Below the pieces are notes generated by a model that saw nothing but the letters and a program-made list of their open reading frames with translations, was not told where the DNA came from and did not search any database. From Baaleninema simplex PCC 7105 (GTDB taxonomy: Bacteria > Cyanobacteriota > Cyanobacteriia > Cyanobacteriales > Geitlerinemataceae): DNA of 56,613 bases. The stretch lies in contig NZ_KB235959.1 in NCBI RefSeq assembly GCF_000332355.1, positions 179,999 through 236,611 of the forward strand, written 5' to 3'. Of this stretch, positions 45,359 to 56,347 are shown piece by piece. The translations under genes and the position numbers were made by a program. How positions within the stretch are numbered: position 1 is the stretch's first letter; each line of letters begins with the position of its first letter.

Positions 45359-47461
45359 TTACACCGCTAACGGACTGGTGAGACGTTCGAGTTGTTTCAC
45401 CAACAGACTCAGGAACAAGCCGACATCGGTAACGACGCCGGTAGATTCGACCGAACCGCGATCGCTCAGTTTCGTGACCACCGCCGGGTTGATGTCCACG
45501 CAGACCATCTTCACGCCCGAGGGCGTCATGTTTCCGACCCCGATCGAATGCAGCATCGTCGAAAGCATTAGAATCATATCGGTGTTTTCGATAACGCGGG
45601 CGTACTGCACTTGGGCTTTAATCAAGTCCATTTCCGTGTCGGGAAGCGGTCCGTCGTCGCGAATCGACCCGGCGAGAACGAAGGGAACGTCATGTTTCAC
45701 GCATTCGTACATCACGCCGTTGGTAATAATTCCGGCTTCGACAGCGTTGGCGATGCTTCCGTGACGGCGAATCGTGTTGATGACGTTGAGGTGGTGGCGG
45801 TGTCCGCCGCGAACGGCGACGCCCCGTTTCATGTCCACCCCGAGGGAGGTTCCCAGCATCGACTGTTCGATATCGTGGACGGCGATCGCGTTTCCGCCGA
45901 GAAGTCCTTGGATGTAGCCTTCGCGAATCAGCCAGGAGAGGTGTTCTGCGCCGCCGGTGTGGATGACGACCGGCCCTGCGGTGACGACGACTTTACCGCC
46001 GCGATCGCGAATGCGCCGCAGTTCCCAGGCTACTTGTTCGACGACTAACTCCACGCGACGCTCGCTGGAAACCCCAGCCGACATAAAGCTGAACTCTTGA
46101 GATCCCCGTTGTTCGCGAGATTCGGGTTTGCGAACGGTGCGGATTCCAGCGATGTTGACGACGACTTTCTCGCCCAATTCGAGATCTCGTAAAATTTTGC
46201 ACTGGGCGACGAGGCCGTTTTCGGTTTCGCGAACGGCGATCGCGCCGTCCATCCGTTGGTTGTGGACGCGCACCCACTGGCCGTTCATCCGAACTTCTGT
46301 CGGATAAATGGTCGTGACGTAGAAGTCGTCGGGGGCGACACCCGCTTGAACGACGGGTTCGAGTTGGGCGTCTCGTTCGTCTTCAGGGAGAGACACCGCC
46401 CCCAAGTCGATGAGTTGGGCGACGATTTCTTCCATCACGGCGCTGGAAGGCGCGGACACGTGAACTTCCGCCGAGGAGGTGCTTTGACGCTGTGCGCCCA
46501 GGTCGAAGTTCTGGACTTTGAAGCTTCCGCCACCTTCGACGATTAAATCCAGGGCGCGGTTGATAATTCCGGCGTCGAGAAGATGACCTTGGAGGGTAAG
46601 GGTTTTTGAGACGATCGAATCGGTCGCGCCAACGTCGCAGGCGATGGGTTCGGTGGTGCGTAATGTCAGACATTTGGCTGCACCCCCGGCTTTTAGGAAT
46701 TCGTTGAGGGGCGTTTCGATGACGGTAAAGCCTACTTCGGCGAGTCTGGCTTTGAGGTCGTCGCTGGTTTGGTTCATCACCACCACGTCGTTGACGTTGA
46801 CGGCGTTACAGGCGAAGTTTACGGCGTCGGGTTCGTCGATGGCGATGCGTTTTTCCGCCGGAACCCGCATTTCGATCAGGCGGTTGGAGTAGAAGTCGAA
46901 GGCGGGAGGGTAATAGAGGAGATAGCCGTTAGCTAGGGGACAAAAGCAGGTATCGAGGTGGTAGAAGCGATCGTCTACCAGTTGTAGCGACAGTACCTCG
47001 ATGTCCAGCCACTTGGCCAGGTAGGGGTGAGAGTCGAGTTCGGAACGGAAGCCGTATCCCGCCCACAGCCAGCGTCCTTCGCGATCGAGCAGGGCGTCTC
47101 CCGCCCCTTCAAAGGGGAGGTCTTTTGGGAGTTCGTGGACGGTGAAGCCGTTCTTTTCAAACCAGCGTTTGAAGTGGGGTTCTTCGCCTTGGCGTTCGGG
47201 GTGATAGAAGCGACTCAGAACGACGTTGGTTCCGAGGACGAGGCCGGCGTTGGCGGTGAACACCATATCCGGCCAGCCTTTTTCGGGTTCGACGAGATCG
47301 ACGATCGCGCGATCTTTGAGGATGTTATAGAGTCCTTCCCATTGAGTTTCGGCGCGATCTCGGGACGAACGATGGATGTTTCCTTCCATCCAGGGGTTGA
47401 TAACGTAGTCCACATCGTAATGATGGGGCGGACACATGAGGATGCGAATCGAGTCGGTCAT
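45359..47461 (-). CDS. argZ: ArgZ/AgrE bifunctional arginine dihydrolase/ornithine cyclodeaminase-like enzyme
   Basis: 700 residues, the usual length for this cyanobacterial two-domain enzyme. Residues 1-275 form the guanidine-modifying domain that hydrolyses arginine to ornithine with release of CO2 and two ammonia. Asn71 (TANAG), Glu118 (FEGAGDAL), His168 (FYHLDTCFCPL) and catalytic Cys264 (AAKCLTLR) occupy the positions reported as important in Synechocystis ArgZ. Residues about 280-360 form a linker, and 360-700 a LOR/SDH-type Rossmann domain (VVVTAGPVVIHTGGAEHLSW, GNAIAVHDIEQSMLGTSLG), which in AgrE converts ornithine to proline. It links arginine and cyanophycin breakdown to nitrogen and proline supply. 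ATG at 47461; no Shine-Dalgarno is evident. Confidence 0.9.
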   Translation of the reverse strand: MTDSIRILMCPPHHYDVDYVINPWMEGNIHRSSRDRAETQWEGLYNILKDRAIVDLVEPEKGWPDMVFTANAGLVLGTNVVLSRFYHPERQGEEPHFKRWFEKNGFTVHELPKDLPFEGAGDALLDREGRWLWAGYGFRSELDSHPYLAKWLDIEVLSLQLVDDRFYHLDTCFCPLANGYLLYYPPAFDFYSNRLIEMRVPAEKRIAIDEPDAVNFACNAVNVNDVVVMNQTSDDLKARLAEVGFTVIETPLNEFLKAGGAAKCLTLRTTEPIACDVGATDSIVSKTLTLQGHLLDAGIINRALDLIVEGGGSFKVQNFDLGAQRQSTSSAEVHVSAPSSAVMEEIVAQLIDLGAVSLPEDERDAQLEPVVQAGVAPDDFYVTTIYPTEVRMNGQWVRVHNQRMDGAIAVRETENGLVAQCKILRDLELGEKVVVNIAGIRTVRKPESREQRGSQEFSFMSAGVSSERRVELVVEQVAWELRRIRDRGGKVVVTAGPVVIHTGGAEHLSWLIREGYIQGLLGGNAIAVHDIEQSMLGTSLGVDMKRGVAVRGGHRHHLNVINTIRRHGSIANAVEAGIITNGVMYECVKHDVPFVLAGSIRDDGPLPDTEMDLIKAQVQYARVIENTDMILMLSTMLHSIGVGNMTPSGVKMVCVDINPAVVTKLSDRGSVESTGVVTDVGLFLSLLVKQLERLTSPLAV

Positions 47462-47784
47462 AACGGTATTTACACCTTAGGAGGGTTGCGATCGAGGGTG
47501 GTTGCAGGAATTCTCGAAATTCTCGCGCTGGACTCGGTTTCGCAGGTGCGACGCACGACTTTCGCGAACGATAATTCGGAGGGTTGAAAACTCTCGTTCG
47601 ATCGCGTAAAGGTTTAAGAAACGAGCCAACTTTTAATCTTATTACAGGACAGAGTTGGCAAACTGTAAATAGCAAACGGTTGTTGAGAGCGATCGCAGTT
47701 TGTAAGAGGTGGAAAATTTCTCGAAATTGAGGGATTTGAGGGTTTAATCTAGATTATCTGACATTGTTAGAGGGTGATAACATT
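47462..47784. other. Divergent spacer between argZ/agrE and the flavoenzyme gene
   Basis: 323 bp that must contain both promoters. I saw no NtcA-type GTA-N8-TAC site, no riboswitch and no gene. Composition is ordinary. Confidence 0.5.
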
Positions 47785-48894
47785 ATGCGAATTGCGATTG
47801 TGGGGTGCGGGATCGTTGGGGCTGCGATCGCCTACGAATTGAGCCGAGTTTCGGGGTTCGAGATTACGGTATTCGAGACAGAAAATCCGGCGTCGGGTTC
47901 GACGGGGGCGGCGTTGGGGGTTTTGATGGGGGCGATTAGCCAGAAAAAGCCGAAAAGTCGCGCTTGGAAACTTCGAGAGGCGAGTTTGCGACGCTATGAA
48001 ACGTTAATTCCCGAGTTGGAAGCGAAACTCGATCGCCCGATTCCCCGCAACGATAACGGCGTGTTGAAGTTGTGTTTTCCGGGGGAGAATTTGGAAAAAT
48101 GGGAAAAGTTAGCGCAAGTCCGTCGAGAACAGGGGTTTCCGTTGGAGATTTGGTCGCCCGAAGCGGTGAAGTCTCGATATCCGAAAATTGAAACCGCAGC
48201 GATCGCGGCGGCGGTGTATTCTCCTCAAGACCGACAGATTCAGCCGATTCCGCTCGCTCGGGCGTTGGTAGAGGCGGCTAGAGGCCACGGCGTCCGTTTC
48301 GTGTTCGGTGCGACGGTGATGGAAGCGGAAATAGAAACTGGCGAAACGCGCTGTTGTCGCACGCTTATATATAAGGATGCGAACGACGAGACGCGACAAC
48401 ATTCGACAGATTGGGTCGTGGTGTCGGCGGGATTGGGTTCGACGCCGTTTTCTCAGAGGTTGCGAGAACCGGTGACGATTCAGCCGGTGTTGGGACAGGC
48501 GATCGAGTTGGCGATCGCGCTTCCGTCAGAGTATCCGGTCGTGACCGCCAACGACGTACATTTGGTGTCGGTGGGGGAAGGACGCGCTTGGGTGGGGGCG
48601 ACGGTGGAGTTTCCCGACGCGAAGGGGTATGTGATTCCCGATCCGCGTGGGTTACAAATGCTGAAATCTGAGGCGATGCGGTTTTATCCAGAGTTGGTTG
48701 AGGCTGCGATCGCGCGTCAGTGGCAGGGGTTGCGGCCGCGGCCGGTCGATCGCAGCGCCCCCGTCATCGGGACGTTACCAGGATACGACAACGTCGTTTT
48801 GGCGACGGGACATTATCGAAATGGCGTGTTATTAGCACCGGCGACAGCAGAGGCGGTTTGTATGTTACTCTTGAATAACCATTCAGCTATTTAA
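47785..48894 (+). CDS. FAD-dependent amino-acid/amine oxidase-like protein (DadA/ThiO group)
   Basis: 369 residues from the ATG at 47785; a TTG at 47764 adds seven. The N-terminal FAD dinucleotide motif is IAIVGCGIVGAAIAYELSR (GxGxxG) followed by the acidic strand end TVFE. SGSTGAALGVLMG is the isoalloxazine-proximal region. Near the C terminus, RQWQGLRPRPVDRSAPVIGTL and VVLATGHYRNGVLLAPATAE match glycine oxidase and D-amino-acid dehydrogenase enzymes. The substrate is probably a D- or N-substituted amino acid or glycine; ThiO, the glycine oxidase of thiamine synthesis, is a leading candidate. No thiamine genes are adjacent, so this is not resolved. Confidence 0.8.
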   Translation: MRIAIVGCGIVGAAIAYELSRVSGFEITVFETENPASGSTGAALGVLMGAISQKKPKSRAWKLREASLRRYETLIPELEAKLDRPIPRNDNGVLKLCFPGENLEKWEKLAQVRREQGFPLEIWSPEAVKSRYPKIETAAIAAAVYSPQDRQIQPIPLARALVEAARGHGVRFVFGATVMEAEIETGETRCCRTLIYKDANDETRQHSTDWVVVSAGLGSTPFSQRLREPVTIQPVLGQAIELAIALPSEYPVVTANDVHLVSVGEGRAWVGATVEFPDAKGYVIPDPRGLQMLKSEAMRFYPELVEAAIARQWQGLRPRPVDRSAPVIGTLPGYDNVVLATGHYRNGVLLAPATAEAVCMLLLNNHSAI

Positions 48895-49472
<578 letters not shown>

Positions 49473-49523
49473 TTCTTAAAAATTTTCGCCACAACCCTTT
49501 ACAACCCGAAACAATTGCGTTAA

Positions 49524-49529
49524 TATAAT
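49524..49529 (+). promoter_or_regulatory. Candidate -10 element of psbA
   Basis: TATAAT occurs 66 bp before the psbA start in an AT-rich stretch. No good -35 hexamer is at the standard 17-bp spacing; TTTACA lies 20 bases upstream. psbA promoters often depend on light regulation. The call is tentative. Confidence 0.4.
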
Positions 49530-49586
49530 TTACAAGCGAGATACATAAATCATTCTTCTCGCGCCGAACCACATACAACGCAATAA

Positions 49587-50657
<1,071 letters not shown>

Positions 50658-50705
50658 TCATAGCCTCTGGAAGTTAGCGCAAACGGTTTAGCTAACTAAA
50701 ATTAC

Positions 50706-50737
50706 AAAAAAGCGTCCTCTTCGGAGGGCGCTTTTTT
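50706..50737 (+). terminator. Rho-independent terminator of psbA
   Basis: AAAAAAGCGTCCTC pairs with GAGGGCGCTTTTTT around a TTCG tetraloop, giving a long stem with a T-tract, 49 bp after the stop codon. The UUCG loop and flanking A/T tracts make it a strong and probably bidirectional terminator. Confidence 0.9.
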
Positions 50738-50876
50738 GTTGGAAAATTTCCGTAAAGTCAGCTCGACTATTCCCTTCCTCCTCCCGAGCTAAACGATTCC
50801 CTGGGGTTGAAGACAGAGTGGAAATTTCTCACTAAAGTTACTCAACCCTATTCATTTCTTATACTAAAATAACTAT

Positions 50877-51480
50877 ATGCGTAAATTTAGGATTTCCGAA
50901 GCCGCAAAAATAAAAGGAGTATCGCCATCTACATTAAGACGTTGGGAGTCAGAAGGGAAATTAATCCCTGAGCGCACAGCGTCGGGTCATCGGAGATACG
51001 ACCTGTCTCAACTGCTTGGTGTTGAATCTTATAAAGCGTACACAATTGGTTATGCACGAGTCAGCAGCCACGACCAAAAACAAGACTTAGCACGTCAAAA
51101 AGAAATTATTGAATTGTTCTGCGCTCAAAATGGTTGGGAGCATGAAATCATCCAAGACTTAGGCTCTGGGATGAATTACAGTAAGCCTGGATTAAAGCGT
51201 CTTCTGAGGTTAATCACATAGGCGTGAAATTGACAGACTGGTTCTTACCCATAAGGATAGGTTGCTTAGATTCGGCGCTGAACTTGTATTTAGCCTCTGT
51301 GAGCAGTTTGGGGTAGAAATTGTAATCATAAATCGTACTGAGGATACCAGTTTTGAGGAAGACTTAGCCAATGATGTTCTGGAAATCATTACCGTGTTTT
51401 CTGCTCGTCTTTATGGCAGCCGCAGTCACAAGAACAAAAAAATTGTTGAGGAGTTAAAAAAAGTCAGTGAAGAGTTTTAA
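50877..51480 (+). pseudogene. IS607-type serine recombinase TnpA, frameshifted
   Basis: The first part (50877-51221) encodes a MerR-like helix-turn-helix (KIKGVSPSTLRRWESEGKLIP, GHRRYD) and the serine recombinase start YARVSSHDQKQDLARQK with the nucleophile Ser in RVSS. It stops at TAG after RLLRLIT. The rest continues in another frame with REIDRLVLTHKDRLLRFG, FEEDLANDVLEIITVFSARL and SRSHKNKKIVEEL, ending at 51480. The break is a one- or two-base indel at the TAGG near 51220, inside the catalytic domain. The protein is therefore probably inactive. The end overlaps tnpB by 14 bp, as in functional IS607. Confidence 0.85.
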
Positions 51481-52543
51481 GACGAAGCTGAACTTAAATA
51501 ACCGACAACGAACGCTCATGGCGAAACACGCCGGAGTCGCTCGACACGCTTGGAATTGGGGACTTGCCACCTGTAAGGAAATTTATGAGGCAGGAGGTAA
51601 ACTGCCCACAGCCATAGACTTACACAAAAAATTAGTAGCGGAGGTAAAGAGTCAGAATCCTTGGTACTACGAGGTATCGAAATGTGCGCCGCAAGAAGCC
51701 TTGCGCCATCTAAATAAGGCATTTAAACGGTTTTGGAACGTTAAGGGAACAGGTTTTCCCAAATTCAAAAAAAAGAACGTCAAGGATAGTTTTTACCTTG
51801 AAGGAAGTATTAGAATTTCTGGAAATCGGCTAAAACTCCCCCGAATTGGATGGGTAAAAAGCTATGAACAGTTGCCTCCAGTAAATCCTAAAAACGTCAC
51901 AATAAGTAAACGTGCAGGGGACTGGTATATTGCTTTCAAAATTAATGTTGAACCCAAGTCAACCCCCAAAGTAAGAGAGCGTATCGGGGTAGATATTGGA
52001 ATCAATACCCTAGCCACTCTGAGTGATGGTAAAACTTATCCCAACCCCAAAGCCTATCGCCAGGCCAAGAAAAAACTAGCCCAACTCCAAAAAGAGCTTT
52101 GCCGTCGTCAAAAAGGAGGTAAAAACCGAGAAAAGACCAAACTCAAGCTGGCTAAAGCCCATAGACGCATCGCGGATATTAGAGCAGACCATCTACACAA
52201 GTTAACAACTTACTTAGCCAAGAACCACAGCGAAGTAAAAATTGAAGACTTGAATGTGTCAGGGATGCTCAAGAATCATTGTCTGGCGAGTGCGATCGCT
52301 GATGGTGGTTTCTATGAATTTCGTCGTCAGCTTGAGTACAAATGTTATGGGTATGGAAGCAAGTTGACACTCATTGACCAATGGTATCCCAGTTCACAAA
52401 TTTGCTCGAACTGCCACCATAAACAAAAGATGCCACTAGAGAAAAGACAATACGATTGTCCTAACTGCGGCATCTCTATCGATCGTGATTTAAACGCAGC
52501 GATTAATTTGGAATGTGCGGATAGCTCGGCCGTTCAAGCCTAG
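51467..52543 (+). CDS. tnpB: TnpB, IS607-type RNA-guided nuclease (apparently intact)
   Basis: 358 residues from a GTG at 51467 within the end of the tnpA sequence. The RuvC-like catalytic triad is complete: Asp176 in RIGVDIGINTLATLSDG, Glu260 in VKIEDLNVSGM and Asp341 in DRDLNAAINL. The zinc finger has Cys313, Cys316, Cys331 and Cys334 (ICSNCHHKQ, YDCPNCG). TnpB proteins use an omega-RNA from the element's right end to cut DNA beside a target motif, which helps IS retention. Its own ωRNA would overlap the 3' part of this gene and the following 60 bp. The paired TnpA is broken, so any activity would be separate from transposition. Confidence 0.85.
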   Translation: MKSFKTKLNLNNRQRTLMAKHAGVARHAWNWGLATCKEIYEAGGKLPTAIDLHKKLVAEVKSQNPWYYEVSKCAPQEALRHLNKAFKRFWNVKGTGFPKFKKKNVKDSFYLEGSIRISGNRLKLPRIGWVKSYEQLPPVNPKNVTISKRAGDWYIAFKINVEPKSTPKVRERIGVDIGINTLATLSDGKTYPNPKAYRQAKKKLAQLQKELCRRQKGGKNREKTKLKLAKAHRRIADIRADHLHKLTTYLAKNHSEVKIEDLNVSGMLKNHCLASAIADGGFYEFRRQLEYKCYGYGSKLTLIDQWYPSSQICSNCHHKQKMPLEKRQYDCPNCGISIDRDLNAAINLECADSSAVQA

Positions 52544-52584
52544 TGATGGAAAGGTCTCCGAAGATCCAAGCTAGGAACTGAACA

Positions 52585-54954
52585 TCAAATGATTAAGTTT
52601 GAGTAAGTTTTAGAGAGCGGAAAGCGCTGTTGTAACGCCACAAATGCCGGACAGGGTTCTTTTTTCTGAAAGTTTTCGATTTTACTCCAGGTAAACGGGG
52701 CTTCCTGCGCCGCCGCCATCCACAGCAACCGTTTCGCCCGTGTCATCGCCACGTACAACAAACGAAACTCCTCTGCGATTTTTAACCGTTCTGCCATTTG
52801 CCAATATTGAAGCGGCGAATCGAAGGGCGAAAACCCTCCTCTCTCATCGGCGCGATGCCAGATCTCATCGGCGCGATGCCAGAGATACTGACGAATTTGC
52901 GCTCGCGCTACTTCTTCGAGGGAAAAGCTTCCGAGAAACTGTGTCTGTGGCAACACGCGCAAACTGCCGGGAATCGTATCTGTTTGCAGAAACGGCAAAA
53001 ATACCACGTCCCAGTCTAACCCTTTGGCTTTGTGCATGGTGATGACCGTCAGTTGACCCGATCGCGTGTATTTCGACTCTGCATCTTCGGTTTCGACCGG
53101 CTCGAACCGTTCCGCATTGACAATTTCGCTGAGAACTTCGATATAGCCCGGTAACGACATTCGATCGACGGTATCTCGCAGCACCCGTTCGGCGAGTTTG
53201 TCGGCGGTAGCGAGTTCGGTGTCTTCGTATCGCAGCGTCATTCCCAAAAACGAGATCAGATGGGTTTGGGGTAATTCCAACCGCGCCCCGAGCAAGTTAC
53301 AGCAAAATTTCTTGGCTTGACGGACTTCTGGAGACGGAAGCGGATCGAGAGCGGTGGGATATAGAAACCGTTCGGGAAAACTGGCGAGAGCGTCGAGATC
53401 TTGTCGTGGGATGAGTTTGCGTTCGACGAAGACGCTGAGTGCGGCTTTGAGGTTGTCTGGGGAGTGAGGGCGATCGAGAAATTGCAATAAGATCAGGATT
53501 TCCGCTGGCACCCGCGAGAGGCGTTCCTGTTCGCCGACATCGTAAACTGAGATGCGATCGCCGTAAATTTGTCGTAGCGTCGTCGAGACGAAGCGTCCCT
53601 GGTCGTTAGTTCGAACCAACACCGCCGCCGATCGGTCGTTTTCCTCGTCGAATAGCTTTAAAATCCGTTGTCCGATGCGATCGACCGTATCTTCGACCGT
53701 TGGGGGTTGGTGGAGCTCTAAGCCTCCATCGAGAGCGTCGGGGTTGGCGTTTTGTTGGGGATCGTCGGCGGCGACGGGGCGAATCTGTTGCGGCTCGAAG
53801 GGTAAGTCTTCCGGGTCGTCCGGTGCTTCGCCCCATTTTCCCTGACGCCAGCGATCGTTAATCCACTCGAGAACGAAATTCGCCGCCTCCATAATAATGG
53901 CGCTACTGCGTCCGGCGCGATCGATCGCGGCCAGACGGCCGTTCAAATTGCAATCGTGACAAAACCGACGGAAATACACGGGATCGGCGGGGGTAAACGT
54001 CGAGTTGATAGCTTGGTTGGGATCGCCGACACGCACTAAGTTCGGGGACGCCGTTCCATCGGGATCGCTAGCGAGGCGTTTGAGGAGTTTCGTCTGTAGC
54101 GGTGAAGAGTCCTGCGCCTCATCCTCGAACACGCCGAAAATGTGAGTTTGCCAAAGTTTGCGGGCGCTCTCGTCCTCCAAAACCCGCAATGCCGCTAAAA
54201 TCGTATCGTCGTAGTCGATCGCTCGGTTTTCGTGCAGTAAGCGATCGTATTCCCGATATAAATATGCTGCAATTTCCAAAATGTCGTAAGCATCGGGAAT
54301 CATATCGCTCAGTTGCGAGAGTTGTTCGGGTTGTAATCCCGAGGATTTTGCCTCCCGAATCACCGTATCCGCCAAGTTGGGCAATACTTCCGTTCGTAAC
54401 ACCGACTGACGCCGCAAGCGTTCGGCTTCTTCCCCGTCGAATTGCGTTCCTTCAACGAGACGGCGGTACTGGAGGGGATAGCGATCGATCCACTGCTCGA
54501 CGCACTGACGGATAATACGATGGCTTTGGTTGACTTGCACGATCGAAACGTCGTCGAAATCCAGTCCCGCCAGTTCCCGGTGACGCAGGGCGATTTTGAG
54601 TGCTAAGCCGTGAAGCGTGTAGACGGAGAAGCCCCACTGGGGAAGTTTGAGATTTTTGAGATGGTTGCGAATCTTGACTTTAATGTTGGCCGCGGCCGAT
54701 CGCGTAAACGTGACCACTGCAATTTGACGGTGGGCGTTAAGCTGGTTGCGAGCGATGGCGATCGCGGCGGCGGCGGCCATTCCCGTGGATTTTCCCGAAC
54801 CGGGAACCGCCGAAACTGCCAACGATCCCCCCTGCCAGTCTGCCATTTCTCGTTGTCCGGGGCGAAGTCCGTCGCGAATTTTCTGAAGTTGGCGATCGCG
54901 CCAAACCTCAGTTTTTTCTTGCAGCGTTAGGCTTTGGGAATCGGCAGAAGTCAT
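52585..54954 (-). CDS. UvrD/PcrA-like superfamily 1 DNA helicase
   Basis: 789 residues with SF1A motifs: Q-like GQREMADW and Walker A AVPGSGKSTG with Lys55 (motif I), motif Ia VVTFTRSAAANIK, Walker B EDEAQDSSPLQ near residue 280 (motif II), motif III VRVGDPNQAIN, motif IV/V TVITMHKAKGLDWDVVF and motif VI LLYVAMTRAKRLLWM. These indicate a 3'-5' translocating helicase for repair or recombination. Compared with full UvrD it has a shorter C terminus. The final residues after QQRFP appear to run into the neighbouring IS607-derived DNA, so the native end may be lost. Start ATG at 54954. Divergent from the prolyl aminopeptidase gene. Confidence 0.85.
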   Translation of the reverse strand: MTSADSQSLTLQEKTEVWRDRQLQKIRDGLRPGQREMADWQGGSLAVSAVPGSGKSTGMAAAAAIAIARNQLNAHRQIAVVTFTRSAAANIKVKIRNHLKNLKLPQWGFSVYTLHGLALKIALRHRELAGLDFDDVSIVQVNQSHRIIRQCVEQWIDRYPLQYRRLVEGTQFDGEEAERLRRQSVLRTEVLPNLADTVIREAKSSGLQPEQLSQLSDMIPDAYDILEIAAYLYREYDRLLHENRAIDYDDTILAALRVLEDESARKLWQTHIFGVFEDEAQDSSPLQTKLLKRLASDPDGTASPNLVRVGDPNQAINSTFTPADPVYFRRFCHDCNLNGRLAAIDRAGRSSAIIMEAANFVLEWINDRWRQGKWGEAPDDPEDLPFEPQQIRPVAADDPQQNANPDALDGGLELHQPPTVEDTVDRIGQRILKLFDEENDRSAAVLVRTNDQGRFVSTTLRQIYGDRISVYDVGEQERLSRVPAEILILLQFLDRPHSPDNLKAALSVFVERKLIPRQDLDALASFPERFLYPTALDPLPSPEVRQAKKFCCNLLGARLELPQTHLISFLGMTLRYEDTELATADKLAERVLRDTVDRMSLPGYIEVLSEIVNAERFEPVETEDAESKYTRSGQLTVITMHKAKGLDWDVVFLPFLQTDTIPGSLRVLPQTQFLGSFSLEEVARAQIRQYLWHRADEIWHRADERGGFSPFDSPLQYWQMAERLKIAEEFRLLYVAMTRAKRLLWMAAAQEAPFTWSKIENFQKKEPCPAFVALQQRFPLSKTYSNLII

Positions 54955-55046
54955 AACCAGTATATGTACGTCAGTGAAAAAACGGGTGACGATCGTATTC
55001 TTTTGAGTGTATCGTTTATCTTCTGTAGCCTGCTTTCCTCAATTTC

Positions 55047-55994
55047 ATGAGAGAACTTTACCCCCCCATCGAACCTTATAATACTGGAACCTTGAAGGTG
55101 TCCGAACTTCACACCATTTATTACGAAGAGTGCGGCAATCCCGAGGGCAAACCGGCTGTTTTTCTGCACGGCGGCCCCGGTGGCGGTTCGATTCCGAGTT
55201 ATCGCCAATATTTCAATCCGGAAAAATGGCGTTTGATTTTGTTCGATCAGCGAGGATGCGGTCGCAGTCAACCCCATGCAGAATTGCGAGAAAACACGAC
55301 ATGGGATCTCGTCGGCGATATCGAACGGTTGCGCGAGAGGTTAGGGATCGAAACCTGGACTGTTTTTGGCGGAAGTTGGGGAAGCACCCTTGCGTTGAGC
55401 TATGCTGAAACCCACCCCGAACGCTGTGCGGGGTTGATTTTACGCGGCATTTTTATGTTGCGTCAGAAGGAATTGCGCTGGTTTTATCAAGAGGGTGCGA
55501 GTTATATTTTTCCCGAGGCTTGGGAAGACTATTTGAAACCGATTCCAGAAGCCGAACGCGATGATTTGATGCAGGCATATTACAAGCGGTTGACGAGTCC
55601 CAACAAACGAGTTCGGCTGAAAGCGGCTCGAGCTTGGGCGATTTGGGAAGGCAGTACGAGCAAGTTATTCCCCGATCCCAACGTCAAGAAAAAATTCGGT
55701 CGCGAAGGGTTTGCTGAAGCGTTCGCTCGAATTGAGTGTCATTATTTTGTCAATCGAGGCTTTTTTAAAAGCAAAGAACAGTTGTTAGAAAATGTCGATC
55801 GCATCCGTCACATTCCCACGTTTATCGTACAGGGACGTTATGATATCGTTTGCCCGATGCAGTCTGCGTGGGAGTTACATAAGGCGTTTCCTGAAGCAGA
55901 GTTCGTGGTGATTCCCGATGCCGGACATTCGGTGAGCGAATCGGGAATTCTCAGTGCGTTGGTGGACGCGACGGATAAATTCAGCAAGTTGTAA
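55047..55994 (+). CDS. pip: Prolyl aminopeptidase (proline iminopeptidase)
   Basis: An alpha/beta hydrolase that removes N-terminal proline from peptides in the cytoplasm. The 315-residue product has the family pattern: FLHGGPGGGSIPSYRQYF oxyanion loop near residue 40, FDQRGCGRSQPHAE, the nucleophile elbow GGSWGSTLAL with Ser110, Asp266 in GRYDIVCP and His294 in DAGHSVSES. YPPIEPYNTGTLKVSELHTIYY at the N terminus is also typical. It is divergent from the helicase gene; a 92-bp spacer holds both promoters. Confidence 0.92.
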   Translation: MRELYPPIEPYNTGTLKVSELHTIYYEECGNPEGKPAVFLHGGPGGGSIPSYRQYFNPEKWRLILFDQRGCGRSQPHAELRENTTWDLVGDIERLRERLGIETWTVFGGSWGSTLALSYAETHPERCAGLILRGIFMLRQKELRWFYQEGASYIFPEAWEDYLKPIPEAERDDLMQAYYKRLTSPNKRVRLKAARAWAIWEGSTSKLFPDPNVKKKFGREGFAEAFARIECHYFVNRGFFKSKEQLLENVDRIRHIPTFIVQGRYDIVCPMQSAWELHKAFPEAEFVVIPDAGHSVSESGILSALVDATDKFSKL

Positions 55995-56347
55995 GGTGTA
56001 AAATCTAGAGGTTTGGGTGGGCGATGCCCACCTGCGATCGCTTTTCCAAAACGCAAAACTCAGGTAAAGGTTTTTTGAAAATATACCAGAGGAAATCGCT
56101 AAAATAGACGCGATCGATGTTGAGTTTATTTCAATTTTTCACGAGCATAAAAATTGGAATCTAAAACCCTTATTTTTTAGGTTCATTTAACTTTGGTAAA
56201 AATATGAGTCTGGGGTAGGTTGGACTTCGGATTCGCTCAGTCCATGGGTGGAGCGATCGCGAAACTCAACAGCAGCGAAATTAAGTAGGGTTTGCTGAAA
56301 AAGTTATCAAAAGCTGGGGGTGGAAAATGAACAAGAAGCCGTCTTAC
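55995..56347. other. Spacer after pip with a hairpin and repeat fragments
   Basis: 353 bp without a gene. GGTGGGCGATGCCCACC at 56016-56032 is a compact hairpin followed by TGCGATCGCTTTT, a plausible terminator for pip and a common cyanobacterial repeat. GGGTAGGTTGG at about 56214 resembles the similar motif at 27021. An IS terminus appears near 56287. Confidence 0.55.
56016..56032 (+). terminator. Hairpin after pip
   Basis: GGTGGGC pairs with GCCCACC around GAT, about 22 bp past the pip stop, with a short T run some ten bases on. Probable terminator or repeat-derived hairpin. Confidence 0.45.

Larger units (their letters stand above)
50834..52612 (+). mobile_element. Decaying IS607-family element
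   Basis: It carries a frameshifted IS607-type serine recombinase (TnpA) and an intact-looking TnpB. IS607 elements lack classical terminal repeats. Here TAAAGTTACTCAAC near 50833-50846 is imperfectly inverted as GTTTGAGTAAGTTTT at 52598-52612, which may mark the ends. The right side reaches into the 3' end of the convergent uvrD-like gene. Boundaries are approximate. Confidence 0.6.
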
